The translations under genes were made by a program, and so were the position numbers. Below are positions 8,945-19,000 of a stretch of DNA of 45,431 nucleotides, piece after piece. The notes under the pieces are model-generated. The model saw nothing but the letters and a program-made list of their open reading frames with translations, searched no databases and was not told the DNA's origin. Source of the stretch: Oscillospiraceae bacterium (GTDB taxonomy: Bacteria; Bacillota; Clostridia; Oscillospirales; Oscillospiraceae); NCBI GenBank assembly GCA_017469115.1, contig JAFUGY010000105.1:1-45431 (forward strand), written 5' to 3'. How positions within the stretch are numbered: position 1 is the first letter of the stretch; every line of letters begins with the position of its first letter.

Positions 8945-9610
8945 TCAGATCACACTGCGGATGAGATTATAAATCTCGTCATTTTTTTCTTCAAGGCCAC
9001 GCTCGCAGCCGGTTTCATCCAGACAGGAAATGCGATGCCAGCCAAAATAATCACAGGCGAGTTCGGCTGTGTGGAGGCACTTTTTCAGATAAGAAGAATC
9101 CTTTTCGTGGATATCGGCATGGGTTCCCGTTCTGTCCTGCCGGCGTTTCATCCGTGCAAGGGAAATCTCGACCGTCGTATCCAGATAGATAACGACATCG
9201 GGTTTCGGGAGCAGCATTTTTTGAAATTCCAGATCACTGAGCCATGCAAAGAATGCCGGCAGTTCCTCATCCGGCAGTTTGGATCCCTGATGCACCACAT
9301 TGGAAGTGGTATACCGGTCGGAGAGAATAAGGCCGCCGTTATGATATGTCTCTCCCCAATCGTCCCGATAGGAAGCAAACCGATCTACCGCATAAAAAGT
9401 GGACGCGGTGTAGGCATTCACATCTCCCGGCCTGGAGCCGAATGCACCGTCGAGATACAGGCGCACAAGTGCGCTGCTCTCTTTGTCATATCGCGGAAAC
9501 ACAATATGGGAAAAGGAGATGCCGTCGGCACTCAACCTTTCACAGACGCGCCTGTACTGGCTGCTTTTGCCGCTGCCGTCAATCCCTTCCAGAACAATTA
9601 ATTTACCCAA
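8945..9610 (-). CDS. tmk: dTMP kinase-like (thymidylate kinase)
   Basis: A 221-residue P-loop kinase: LGKLIVLEGIDGSGKSSQ at the N-terminus, FPRYDKESS as the nucleoside-binding stretch, and LSDRYTTSNVVHQGSK, the DRY/DR[YW] motif of thymidylate kinases. It converts dTMP to dTDP for DNA synthesis. I chose the TTG at 9610 because CTGGAGG lies five bases before it; an upstream start would add ten unlikely residues. The C-terminal half diverges from the compact E. coli enzyme, so a related deoxynucleoside kinase is possible but less likely. It lies between prfC and mltG, all leftward. Confidence 0.88.
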   Translation of the reverse strand: MGKLIVLEGIDGSGKSSQYRRVCERLSADGISFSHIVFPRYDKESSALVRLYLDGAFGSRPGDVNAYTASTFYAVDRFASYRDDWGETYHNGGLILSDRYTTSNVVHQGSKLPDEELPAFFAWLSDLEFQKMLLPKPDVVIYLDTTVEISLARMKRRQDRTGTHADIHEKDSSYLKKCLHTAELACDYFGWHRISCLDETGCERGLEEKNDEIYNLIRSVI

Positions 9611-9657
9611 AACATCCTCCAGCCGGAAATACAGAATCACTCTTAAAGAAGTTGTTT

Positions 9658-11250
9658 TCAGTTCTCCGAAAACTCACGCAAACGAAGCGCAGGGTTTTTA
9701 TCCAAAGCCCAGGTCACACACCAGGGTGAAGTGAACAGCAACAGATTGTTGCCTTTGAAATCCTGCACCCATCGGGTATCGCTTGTCAGATTCAGAGAGG
9801 AAATATCCGGATCATCGTTTTCAATCCAGCGAATGACCTCAAAAGGCAGATCACGACGGCGAATTTCAACGCCGTACTCCGTCTTCAATCGATATTCCAG
9901 CACTTCAAACTGCAGAACACCGACAACGCCGACAATCACTTCTTCAAACCCGGTATTGGGGGCGTGGAAGATCTGGATTGCACCTTCCTGTGCAATCTGT
10001 TCGATCCCCTTTTCAAACTGTTTGCGTTTCATCGTGTCGATACGCTCAACCGCAGCAAAATGCTCAGGCGCGAAGGTGGGAATGCCGGCAAAAGCGACAT
10101 TCATTCCCTTTTCACAGATCGTATCCCCGATGGAAAAAATCCCAGGATCAAAAACACCGATGATATCGCCGGCAAACGCTTCATCTATAATTGCACGATC
10201 GGAAGCCATCAACTGCTGCGGTTGTGCCAAACGAAGGGCTTTGCCGCCCTGCACATGGAAATATTCACTGTCACGCTCAAATTTGCCGGAGCAAATGCGC
10301 ATAAAGGCAATTCTGTCACGATGCGCTTTGTTCATGTTCGCCTGGATTTTGAACACAAAAGCGGAGAAAGCAGGATTGAAAGGATCCACTTCCGTTTCCC
10401 CGGCAAAACGCGGCAAAGGAGACAGCGTCATCTTCAGGAAGTGCTCCAAAAATTCCTCCACACCGAAATTATTCAGTGCAGAGCCGAAAAACACGGGGCT
10501 GAGCTTTCCTGCATGCACCTGATCCAGATCAAAATCATATCCTGCACCGTCGATCAGCTCGATATCATCAAAAAGCGTTTCACGAAGCTTATGCCCGATA
10601 AAGGCATCCACGGTCTCCACATCATCTGCCGGAATCTCGGTGGCACGGATACGGTTCTGCCCTCTGTGGGCATCCGTAAAGGCAAGGATTTTTCTGGTGC
10701 CGCGGTCATAGACGCCTTTGAATTCCTGTCCGCAGCCAATCGGCCAGTTGATCGGGTAAGTTCCGATTCCGAATTCGTTTTCCAGCTCTTCCATCAGTTC
10801 GTAAGGATCGCGCGCTTCCCTATCCATCTTATTGATGAATGTAAAAATCGGGATATGCCGCATCGCGCAGACCTTGAAGAGCTTTCTCGTCTGGGGCTCA
10901 ATACCCTTGGCTGCGTCAAGAACCATCACAGCAGAATCCGCTGCCATGAGCGTACGATAAGTATCCTCCGAAAAGTCCTGGTGGCCGGGAGTATCCAGAA
11001 TGTTGATGCAGTAACCTTCATATTCAAACTGGAGGACGGAGCTTGTGATGGAAATTCCTCTCTGTTTCTCCAAATCCATCCAGTCAGACACCGCATGCCG
11101 GCTCGTCGCTTTTCCTTTTACGGAGCCCGCAGTCTGAATTGCCCCGCCGTAAAGCAAAAGCTTTTCCGTCAGCGTCGTTTTACCGGCGTCCGGATGTGAA
11201 ATGATGGCAAAAGTTCTTCTTCGTCTGATTTCTTCTTTCAGGTCAGGCAT
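9658..11250 (-). CDS. prfC: Peptide chain release factor 3
   Basis: A 530-residue translational GTPase of normal RF3 length. The G motifs are visible: SHPDAGKTTL (G1), QRGISITSS (G2), DTPGHQDF (G3) and NKMD (G4). The domain 2-3 regions and the characteristic C-terminal ending (LLFTSPWCVTWALDKNP) follow. RF3 recycles RF1/RF2 from the ribosome after peptide release. It differs from EF-G by length and by the KGKATSRHAVSDWM insert. GGGAG precedes the ATG. Its own strong promoter (11289-11317) lies at the end of the upstream gene, so it probably starts the prfC-to-HIT transcription unit. Confidence 0.97.
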   Translation of the reverse strand: MPDLKEEIRRRRTFAIISHPDAGKTTLTEKLLLYGGAIQTAGSVKGKATSRHAVSDWMDLEKQRGISITSSVLQFEYEGYCINILDTPGHQDFSEDTYRTLMAADSAVMVLDAAKGIEPQTRKLFKVCAMRHIPIFTFINKMDREARDPYELMEELENEFGIGTYPINWPIGCGQEFKGVYDRGTRKILAFTDAHRGQNRIRATEIPADDVETVDAFIGHKLRETLFDDIELIDGAGYDFDLDQVHAGKLSPVFFGSALNNFGVEEFLEHFLKMTLSPLPRFAGETEVDPFNPAFSAFVFKIQANMNKAHRDRIAFMRICSGKFERDSEYFHVQGGKALRLAQPQQLMASDRAIIDEAFAGDIIGVFDPGIFSIGDTICEKGMNVAFAGIPTFAPEHFAAVERIDTMKRKQFEKGIEQIAQEGAIQIFHAPNTGFEEVIVGVVGVLQFEVLEYRLKTEYGVEIRRRDLPFEVIRWIENDDPDISSLNLTSDTRWVQDFKGNNLLLFTSPWCVTWALDKNPALRLREFSEN

Positions 11251-11288
11251 AACATTCTCCCAGAAATTACAATTGAATGAACCTGCTT

Positions 11289-11317
11289 ATAATAGCATTT
11301 TGGAAACGATGTGTCAA
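11289..11317 (-). promoter_or_regulatory. Strong promoter of prfC
   Basis: Minus strand: TTGACA (11312-11317), 17-base spacer ending in TGC, TATTAT (11289-11294). This is a consensus -35 box with an extended -10. The -35 box overlaps the stop region of the upstream PIN/NYN gene. Confidence 0.8.
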
Positions 11318-12378
11318 TCGGTGGAATGATCGGAAACCGCCTCGCCGGCTGCGGAATCAGGTGTTTCCACCCCGGTAGGGGCAGCTGTGGTTTTTGCGGT
11401 TGTCTTACGGGCAGAAGCTTTTTTCTGCACTGGAACGGCTGCCGGAAGAATCGGGCGGATGATGTTATAGAGCTCCAGCCCTTCTTTTTGCCCGAAGAGC
11501 TTGATCATTTCCCGATAGGCCGCCTGGCGGAAATTTCTGCTGCCGTAAAGCTTCATCACAGTCGCTGTTGCTTTTCCGATTTTTTCGCTTTCCACCTTCC
11601 GGTCCCGAAGGGCAACCGTGATTTTATTGTTCATCTGCGTCTTTTCAGTAGCACCGCGTACCGGATGGCTGTTTGTGGCCTCCTGCGGCTGTACAACCGG
11701 CACTGCGGGAGCTTCTTCCGTTTGCACAGCTGCCGCGCTTGTGGAAGCAGCCGGAGTTGACAAAGAAGGAGCCGCTGCGGGAGCTGGAGCTGTTGGAGCT
11801 GCAGGAACGGCAGATGATTCTGCAGCCTTTTGGGGGATTGCTTTCTCTGCGCTGTTGTGAGAGACAGAAGCAGACGATTGTGAACCGCTGTTGGCCTGGG
11901 CTGCTCTCATACGATAGGGAGAACGAGGAGCCGACGCAGGTTTTGCAGAAGCAGATGAACGGACTGCAGACTGCTGCGGATGGGCATCTTCCGTTTTCTC
12001 AAATGTCATGGACTTCATCTGGCTGATCTTGGTGTCCTTCTCTCCCCAGAAAGCGAGCGTATTGTGAAATCCGGCATCGTTGCTGACGATAACATATTCC
12101 GGTTCCTTCCCGACGGTACCGATCAGAAAACCGAGATAACTCACAAGCTGCATATCGAGAGACTGCTTCCCCACATTCACCTTATGAAAACAGAGCTTTG
12201 CCTGGATTTCACTGAGAATATCAAGGCTGATCTTACTTGCGTTTTTTGTATAAAAAAGATGCACGGTATCAATCGGGCGCAGACGGCTGATGCCTTCCAG
12301 GCCCTTTTCATGCACATTTTCAAAATCAATGAGAAATATTTTCTCAACTTCAGGCTTTGCCTGTACAGACAATTCCAA
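11314..12378 (-). CDS. PIN/NYN-domain putative ribonuclease with Ala/Pro-rich linker
   Basis: 354 residues in three parts. Residues about 12-130 form a PIN/NYN-like fold with the expected spaced acidic residues: FLIDFENVH, QSLDMQLVSYLG and VIVSNDAGF. A low-complexity Ala/Pro/Ser/Thr linker (about 130-255) leads to a conserved-looking helical C-terminus of about 60 residues (KITVALRDRKVESEKIG...). PIN/NYN enzymes are metal-dependent RNases in tRNA or rRNA processing, toxins or defence; the substrate here is unknown. The start is the TTG at 12378, with AGGAGG eight bases upstream. It has its own promoter. An RNA-binding role for the C-terminal part is my guess. Confidence 0.75.
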   Translation of the reverse strand: MELSVQAKPEVEKIFLIDFENVHEKGLEGISRLRPIDTVHLFYTKNASKISLDILSEIQAKLCFHKVNVGKQSLDMQLVSYLGFLIGTVGKEPEYVIVSNDAGFHNTLAFWGEKDTKISQMKSMTFEKTEDAHPQQSAVRSSASAKPASAPRSPYRMRAAQANSGSQSSASVSHNSAEKAIPQKAAESSAVPAAPTAPAPAAAPSLSTPAASTSAAAVQTEEAPAVPVVQPQEATNSHPVRGATEKTQMNNKITVALRDRKVESEKIGKATATVMKLYGSRNFRQAAYREMIKLFGQKEGLELYNIIRPILPAAVPVQKKASARKTTAKTTAAPTGVETPDSAAGEAVSDHSTD

Positions 12379-12409
12379 ACAATAATCCTCCTATTTAGAA
12401 TGATTGCAG

Positions 12410-12438
12410 ATTATAACACGATTGGAAAGATTTCGCAA
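12410..12438 (-). promoter_or_regulatory. Promoter of the PIN/NYN gene
   Basis: Minus strand: TTGCGA (12433-12438), 17-base spacer, perfect TATAAT (12410-12415), about 30 bases before the TTG start. Confidence 0.75.
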
Positions 12439-12449
12439 TCATTCCGTTC

Positions 12450-12489
12450 AAAAAAAGGATTTCTCCGGCTAAAAATGCCGAAGAAATCC
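12450..12489 (-). terminator. Intrinsic terminator after the APH-fold gene
   Basis: Minus strand: 13-base arms (12477-12489 and 12457-12469) with one mismatch around a 7-base loop, followed by a run of T. It lies seven bases after the stop of the kinase-like gene and closes the adhE unit. Confidence 0.9.
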
Positions 12490-12495
12490 AAAAAC

Positions 12496-13245
12496 TTATT
12501 CGTAATCGACAACGTTTGCCCAGCGGAGCAGGAAGTCGCGTTCTTCGAGATTACCTTTGACAGACTGGGAAGCTGCCACAATCGGCATCCATTTCTGTAC
12601 ATACCGCTTGTCGGTTCCGCTCTTTTCACAGAACAGATCAAGGTATTTGTCGGCTGTTTCTGCATCCCCGGAGAGGTTGAAGGTCAGGAACGTCCTTGCG
12701 GCATCGGCAGAGGCATTGCCCTGGGTGGCATGTGCCCAGTCAATAATGTAAAGATCGCCGGATTCGGTGAGAATGACATTGGAGGGGCACAGATCGCCGT
12801 GGCAAAGCTTATCGTGGGTGGGAAGCCCTTCCAGACGGATCAGAAGCTCATACCGGGTGACGGGCTCAAGGTCAGCAGAGAGAATCTTGCGGTTCATCTT
12901 ATCCTTCAGGCGGCTCAGCAGCGGGCAGCGGCGGGAATGAATCAGCATCTGCGTCTCGACCAGCATATCCAGATACTTGTCTTTGTTTTCCGGATCATCC
13001 CGCATGAGGTGGGAAAGCGTCGTCCCCTCGATATATTCGGAAACAATGGCCCACATGCCGTCTACCGTGGTGACTTCCAGAATTTTGGGAACATTCAGGC
13101 CGAGATTTTCCACTCTTGCCTGGTTGAGTGCTTCGTTGAGAATATCAGCCTTGGAAAAGCTGTGGTTAAACACCTTGATACAGGCATCCCCGTCCCGATA
13201 AATGGTCTTGGTCTTTCTTTCGGCAATAACATTGTTCAGGTTCAT
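12496..13245 (-). CDS. Aminoglycoside phosphotransferase/choline-kinase fold protein
   Basis: 249 residues with the APH kinase fold. An N-lobe lysine-containing strand (DACIKVFNHS) and hinge VSEYIEGTTLSHL precede the catalytic loop HGDLCPSNVIL, then the metal-binding aspartate in YIIDWAHA. It resembles the small chromosomal APH-like family of gut anaerobes more than known resistance enzymes. The phosphate acceptor is unknown and drug resistance should not be assumed. It begins three bases after the adhE stop, with an AAAGGAG RBS overlapping the end of adhE, so it is almost certainly cotranscribed with adhE. The functional reason for this pairing is not visible. Confidence 0.82.
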   Translation of the reverse strand: MNLNNVIAERKTKTIYRDGDACIKVFNHSFSKADILNEALNQARVENLGLNVPKILEVTTVDGMWAIVSEYIEGTTLSHLMRDDPENKDKYLDMLVETQMLIHSRRCPLLSRLKDKMNRKILSADLEPVTRYELLIRLEGLPTHDKLCHGDLCPSNVILTESGDLYIIDWAHATQGNASADAARTFLTFNLSGDAETADKYLDLFCEKSGTDKRYVQKWMPIVAASQSVKGNLEERDFLLRWANVVDYE

Positions 13246-13248
13246 GAT

Positions 13249-15900
13249 TTATCTCCTTTCCAGTTGTTTCTCATCCGGTTTGGGTGTTTCGGTAAAGGAT
13301 TTTCCATAGTATGCGTTGAGATACATCTGCTTGATCTCACTCATCAGCGGATAACGCGGGTTAGCGCCGGTGCACTGATCGTCAAAGGCCTGTTCGACCA
13401 TCTCATCCAATGTGCTGAGGAAGGCATCTTCATCCGGAACATAATCCCGAATAGTCGGCTTGATGCCGATCTGCGCCTTGAGCTCATCAATCTTCTTGAT
13501 CAGGTTTTCAACCTTCTTCTCATCCGTACGTCCGCCGCAGCCGAGATACTCGGCAACTTCGGCATAGCGAGCCATCGTGTGAGGATGATCATACTGCGGG
13601 AAGGAACCCATCTTGGTGGGAGCCTCTGCGGAATTGAAGCGAATCACTTCATCCATCATCAGAGCGTTGGCAAGGCCGTGAGCAATGTGATGGAAAGCGC
13701 CCAGCTTGTGAGCCATGGAGTGCATCACACCGAGGAAAGCATTGGCAAAAGCCATACCCGCCATGGTAGCGGCATTGGCGACCTTTTCGCGTGCTTCCAC
13801 ATCCTGCCCGTTCTCATAAGCACGAGGCAGATAAGTAAAGAGATTTTTCAGGGCACGAAGGGCAATACCGTCGGTATAGTCCGTTGCCATAACGGAAGCG
13901 TATGCTTCCAGTGCGTGGGAAACGGCATCGATGCCGGAAGATGCCGTAAGGCCCTTCGGGGCCGTCATATGATAATCGACATCCACGATTGCCATGTTGG
14001 GCATGAGCTCATAATCAGCCAGAGGATATTTGATATTGGTGGATTCATCAGTGATAACGGCAAACGGTGTTACTTCGCTTCCGGTTCCGGCAGACGTCGG
14101 CACGGCAATGAAATAGGCTTTCTCCCCCATCTTCGGGAACTTGTAAATGCGCTTGCGGATATCGGAGAAGCGCATGGCCATATCGGCAAAATCAGCTTCC
14201 GGATGCTCATACATCACCCACATGATCTTGGCAGCATCCATCGGGCTGCCGCCGCCGAGGGCGATAATCGTGTCCGGCTTAAAGGCGGCCATCTGTTCCG
14301 CGCCGCGTTTGGCACAGGCAAGAGTAGGATCATTCGGCACGTCAAAGAAGCAGGTGTACTGAATGCCGAGCTGTGTTAGCTTTGCAAAAATCGGCTCAGC
14401 CGCACCGGTTTTGTAAAGATGGGGCCCAGTTACGATGAAGGCACGCTTTTTGCCCATTTCGCCGAGCTCATTGAGTGCTACCGGCAGGCAGCCTTTCTTG
14501 ATATAAATCTTTTCCGGAGCACGGAACCAGAGCATATTTTCCCTTCTTTCCACCACTGTTTTGATGTTGAGCAGATGCTTCACGCCGACGTTTTCGGAAA
14601 CGGAGTTACTACCCCAGGATCCGCATCCCAGCGTAAGCGACGGAGTCAGAGCAAAGTTGTACAGATCTCCGAGGCCGCCGTGGGAAGACGGCGTGTTGAC
14701 GACAATACGGCAGGTCTTCATTCTTGCCTGGAATTCATTGAGTTTATCCTGCTCGGTTGCAGCGTTGAGATAGATGGAAGACGTGTGACCGAGACCGCCG
14801 TCGTCAATCAGCTTCTCTGCCTTTGCAAATGCATCCTGAATATCTTTTGCACGGTACATGGCGAGAACGGGAGAGAGCTTTTCGTGGGCAAATTCTTCCG
14901 ACAGATCAACCGACTCTACTTCACCGATCAGGATTTTCGTTCCATCCGGAACGGTAACACCTGCAAGGGAAGCAATCTTGGAGGCTCTCTGCCCGACGAT
15001 GCCGGCATTGAGAGAGCCGTTGATAATCATCGTCTTACGGACTTTTTCCGTCTCTTCCGGATCGAGGAAATAGCAGCCGCGTTTTGCAAATTCGTGTTTT
15101 ACTTCATCGTACACCTTGTCGAGCACAATGACGGACTGCTCGGAGGCGCAGATCATGCCGTTATCAAATGTCTTGGAGTGGATAATCGAGTTAACAGCCA
15201 GCAAGATATCGGCTGTGTCATCAATGATGGCCGGCGTATTGCCTGCACCGACGCCAAGTGCCGGGGTACCGGAAGAATAGGCAGCGTTCACCATGCTGGG
15301 GCCGCCGGTAGCCAGAATGCAGTCCGCTTCCTTCATCAGGAGACGTGTCATTTCACGGGAAGGGGCATTGATCCATCCGATGATGTCCTCAGGAGCTCCT
15401 GCCGCGACAGCGGCTTCCAGAACATCCTTTGCAGCCAGAACCGTGCTCTCTTTGGCACGGTGATGCGGGGAGATGATGATACCGTTTCTCGTCTTTAAAG
15501 CGAGAAGCGTTTTGAAAATAGCGGTAGAGGTCGGGTTCGTCGTTGGAATAATGGCACAGATCAAGCCGAGAGGTTCGGCAATTTTCCGGATGCCATAGGC
15601 TTTGTCCTCTTCAATCACACCGCAGGTCTTTGTGTTGCGATAGGCATTATAGATATATTCGGAAGCAAAATGGTTTTTAATCACCTTGTCTTCCACAACA
15701 CCCATATGCGTTTCTTCTACAGCAGCTTTCGCCAGCGGAACGCGAGCTTTGTTCGCTGCTGTTGCCGCAGCAAGAAAGATCTTGTCCACTTGCTCCTGTG
15801 TGAAATGGGCATATTCCTTCTGGGCAGCTTTTACACGTGCAATCTCGGCTTCCAGCGCTTCAATAGAATCAATGACGGGATATTCTTTCTTCATAGTCAT
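13249..15900 (-). CDS. adhE: Bifunctional aldehyde-alcohol dehydrogenase AdhE
   Basis: 883 residues. The N-terminal half is a CoA-acylating aldehyde dehydrogenase (IPTTNPTSTAIFK, GAGNTPAIID, catalytic cysteine in NGMICASEQS). The C-terminal half is an iron-dependent alcohol dehydrogenase (GGGSPMDAAKIMW, PTSAGTGSEVTPF, the GAFHHIAHG iron-ligand region). The enzyme reduces acetyl-CoA to ethanol and regenerates two NAD+, the core of fermentative redox balance; it forms filaments (spirosomes) in other species. The ATG at 15900 lies only three bases after AAGGAGG; the in-frame ATG at 15894 has better spacing and may be the true start. A terminator upstream separates it from the surface-protein gene. 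Confidence 0.97.
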   Translation of the reverse strand: MTMKKEYPVIDSIEALEAEIARVKAAQKEYAHFTQEQVDKIFLAAATAANKARVPLAKAAVEETHMGVVEDKVIKNHFASEYIYNAYRNTKTCGVIEEDKAYGIRKIAEPLGLICAIIPTTNPTSTAIFKTLLALKTRNGIIISPHHRAKESTVLAAKDVLEAAVAAGAPEDIIGWINAPSREMTRLLMKEADCILATGGPSMVNAAYSSGTPALGVGAGNTPAIIDDTADILLAVNSIIHSKTFDNGMICASEQSVIVLDKVYDEVKHEFAKRGCYFLDPEETEKVRKTMIINGSLNAGIVGQRASKIASLAGVTVPDGTKILIGEVESVDLSEEFAHEKLSPVLAMYRAKDIQDAFAKAEKLIDDGGLGHTSSIYLNAATEQDKLNEFQARMKTCRIVVNTPSSHGGLGDLYNFALTPSLTLGCGSWGSNSVSENVGVKHLLNIKTVVERRENMLWFRAPEKIYIKKGCLPVALNELGEMGKKRAFIVTGPHLYKTGAAEPIFAKLTQLGIQYTCFFDVPNDPTLACAKRGAEQMAAFKPDTIIALGGGSPMDAAKIMWVMYEHPEADFADMAMRFSDIRKRIYKFPKMGEKAYFIAVPTSAGTGSEVTPFAVITDESTNIKYPLADYELMPNMAIVDVDYHMTAPKGLTASSGIDAVSHALEAYASVMATDYTDGIALRALKNLFTYLPRAYENGQDVEAREKVANAATMAGMAFANAFLGVMHSMAHKLGAFHHIAHGLANALMMDEVIRFNSAEAPTKMGSFPQYDHPHTMARYAEVAEYLGCGGRTDEKKVENLIKKIDELKAQIGIKPTIRDYVPDEDAFLSTLDEMVEQAFDDQCTGANPRYPLMSEIKQMYLNAYYGKSFTETPKPDEKQLERR

Positions 15901-15922
15901 CCCCCTCCTTTTTTACGTCCTC

Positions 15923-15951
15923 ATTTTAACAAATTTTTTGCGATTTGGGAA
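15923..15951 (-). promoter_or_regulatory. Candidate adhE promoter
   Basis: Minus strand: TTCCCA (15946-15951), 17-base spacer, TAAAAT (15923-15928). The -35 box is weak. TTGTTAA overlapping the -10 is one half of a Rex-type redox operator; the second half is not seen, so Rex control is only a possibility. Confidence 0.4.
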
Positions 15952-16022
15952 GCCCGCAGAATTGTACAAAATATCATCAAAACCGCCGGTTAGATTTCTT
16001 TATTTTATGCACAATGTATAAA

Positions 16023-16048
16023 GAAACCGCACCGAATGGTGCGGTTTC
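16023..16048 (-). terminator. Intrinsic terminator of the surface-protein gene
   Basis: AAACCGCACC (16024-16033), loop GAAT, GGTGCGGTTT (16038-16047). On the minus strand the stem is followed by CTTTATA, a modest T tract. It lies 30 bases after the stop of the surface gene. Confidence 0.8.
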
Positions 16049-16078
16049 CGGTCTTTAGTTGTTTTGCAATCTCTGTGC

Positions 16079-19000
16079 TCAGTGCATTCCCTTGTTCTTC
16101 TTGAACTGCGGGACGATAATCACAACAATTGCCACTGCAGACAGAGCCAGGATCACAAGCCAGAGGGTGATGTTGCTGTTATCGCCCGTGGCCGGGTTGT
16201 TGGAAGCCTGCGTTGCGGAGATCACGCGGAAGGTCGTCGTCGTGTAGTTATATCCGTTGTTGCCGTTGTAAATGTAAGCAGAGATATAATACGTACCGAG
16301 TGCGAGCCTGTTAAGGAAGGCAGAGTTGAGCGTGAAACCGTTTGTTCCGTTCCAGGTGTAGGCAGAAGGATCGAGCCTTGTCGGGTTGGAGGAGCCGATC
16401 CAGACGCCGCCGTCCTGATTGATGGTATCGGATGCCTGGAATGCAACCACTCTGTTGCCGCCGTAAACATGGTAGTCAATACCGTTTGCCTTCAGGCCCA
16501 TGCCGGTGGTGACCGTTGCGCTTGCCTTGCCGAGTCCGGTTACCACTTCAAGCGTATGATCCTTGGACTCCAGCGGAGCAAAGTATGTGCCCTTGATGGA
16601 CAGTGCCTTGGTGGCTGTGTCATACGTCCAGTATCCGCTCGGAACGAGCTCGCCGTCAACATACACTGCCTGCGGTGCCGGGTTCACCGTGAAGTTCACG
16701 AAGTTGTCGATCTTGCTCCAGTCGACCTTTGTCGGGCTGATGGAAACGTAATCGTTCTTAATCGTGAGCGGAAGGTTCTTCAGAGCACCATCCATGCCGT
16801 TCCAGTTCAGGAAGACCCAGTTCTGTCCTGCTGCCAGGTTGTTCAGGTCTGCATAAGAGATAATGTAGAAGTAGTATCCCTGATACTGACCGCTGGGTAC
16901 GACACCCCATGTGGTACGATCCTGTGCACCACCAAGTGACTCAGTGTTTTCATCATCGTTGATTCCGACGTAACCAGTTGCAGAGTTTGGATCAAAGATA
17001 TAATTCTCAAGGAGAATAGAATTGGTGTTGTCTGCTGCGTTGCCTATTGTCATCTTATCAGGTAACTCACTGGTAACCACAGCTACATTCCAGTTAATAG
17101 CTCCGATCGGATATGCTGTCTTTGTCTTAATCAAATCAAATGTATCGTTGAGATACTCAACAATATTACCATTGAAGTATTCAACATAATCGTAAGGATC
17201 GGTCGTTACAACTTGTGCATTGCTTGGGCTTATATCTTTCGTATTAGGAACAGCAAAGAGACCTGCATACTTCGGGAATACATAAAGTCTAAGCTTATCC
17301 TGCATTACATACCCATTTTTGAAGGTGAAACGCAGATCATAACGTCCCGTCGGGCAATCCTCAAGAACTTTTGTATCCGGAATACGAATAGTACCAGTCT
17401 TACCAGCTTGCTGATATAGCAAGTTATATGACCTACCGTTCTCTACAACTTTTCCATTGCTATCTGTGATAATTCCCACTGCATCGATTCTGACAAGAGA
17501 AGGCATAACCTCTTTAAATACGATCGGATCTGGATTACTCTTATCATAGACAATATATGGAATCTTAGTGCCATCTTTTAATGTTTCTGTACCATAACGT
17601 TTTGTAATTGATGTATCGATTTCGACATTCGGTGTATCATTGTACAAAACTTCATAATATCTGTCTTTTTCGACATATTTGATATATGCTACCTCAGGAT
17701 CGACATTAGCTGCAACTTTTTTCGTTCCATCTGCATTTTCTTTATATGCAAACCAACCACCATCTATTCTAAAGAATGGAGTATTAGCAGGATCCGTTGG
17801 TTTAAGACTCGTTTTTGTTATTGTAGTATCGACAGGCGTTCTTGAATCATTTTTACACATCATAACAATTGTTTGGCTGTTTCCTTCGACTTTTATACCA
17901 ACAACATTATGTGATTCTATATTTAACCCATTAACTGTTACTTTTGCTGTGCCACTAACATGGATTCCATTGTTAAAGTGACCAACAGTAACATTAGGTC
18001 CTACGTACACGTTTCCACCTGTTAAAGCTAATCCATCGCCAGTATGATCACTATCTAATACAACATTCTTAATGATGACATCGCCTTTAGATACGCTGAT
18101 TCCACTTGTACTCGAGCATTGAACTATATGTCCATTGCCATCAAATACAACCTTCTCTGCTTGAGAATCGAGAACAATTGGAGAAGATGTCGCCATATCA
18201 CTAAGCAATTTAACAGTAACTGTCGCTTCTGTTGGGAATGTTGCAAGAGCACTTGTGAGTGCAGTTAGTGTGCTATACCCATAATTAACAACATCACCGC
18301 CAACAGCAACAGAAACAACAAACAACGCTTTAGCGTAATCACTTACACCCTTTTGCTGGATCGAGACATTAACATCATCGACTGCAATTCTGGTTATAGA
18401 CTGTCTGTCTGCTTCATTGGTTGGACGAGGATTTGTCATAACCCCTGCAGCCCGTTCGGAACGTAGCGTACCACCATTAACATAGACCAGTGGACTATCT
18501 CCACCCTCTTTTGCATTTCCGGAAACAGCAATCGCTGCACCTGTATTGGGCCATACTTCACTTTCAGTAGCAAATCCAGTGATTGCTCCGCCGTTAACAG
18601 TAAGAACTGTAGACTCTCCAGATACCGCTATACCTGTAGGTCCATAAATTGAACCTGCATGAACCTTAATAATACTATCTTCACCCAGGATAGCAGGAGC
18701 ATTTGGATTTTTACTTGTGACTTCCGCAACACTGCTAGAGATTTCAAGCTCGCCACCAACAACGTAAATTGCATAGTTTGCCGGGTTTGCTCCAAGTCCA
18801 TCGTTACTTCCGGCAGAAACAATACCTCCAGTCATTCTAACCGTACCGCCGTTGACATAGACAACAGCATCATCACTATATCTGACATATTGAGTTGCAT
18901 CAGGTCTATATTTTAAAGATAAAGGATCATTTCCAGGAATCCCACCAACGAGTGTAGTTCCTTGACCAATTACAACAGTACCACCTTCATCAACAAAAAC

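Noticed and set aside
11980-14379. 800-codon plus-strand frame
   Set aside because: Runs opposite the PIN/NYN gene, the APH-fold gene and adhE, crosses a terminator, and has no family motifs.
15920-15935. Rex operator at adhE
   Set aside because: Only one half-site (TTGTTAA) is present; kept as a remark, not a feature.
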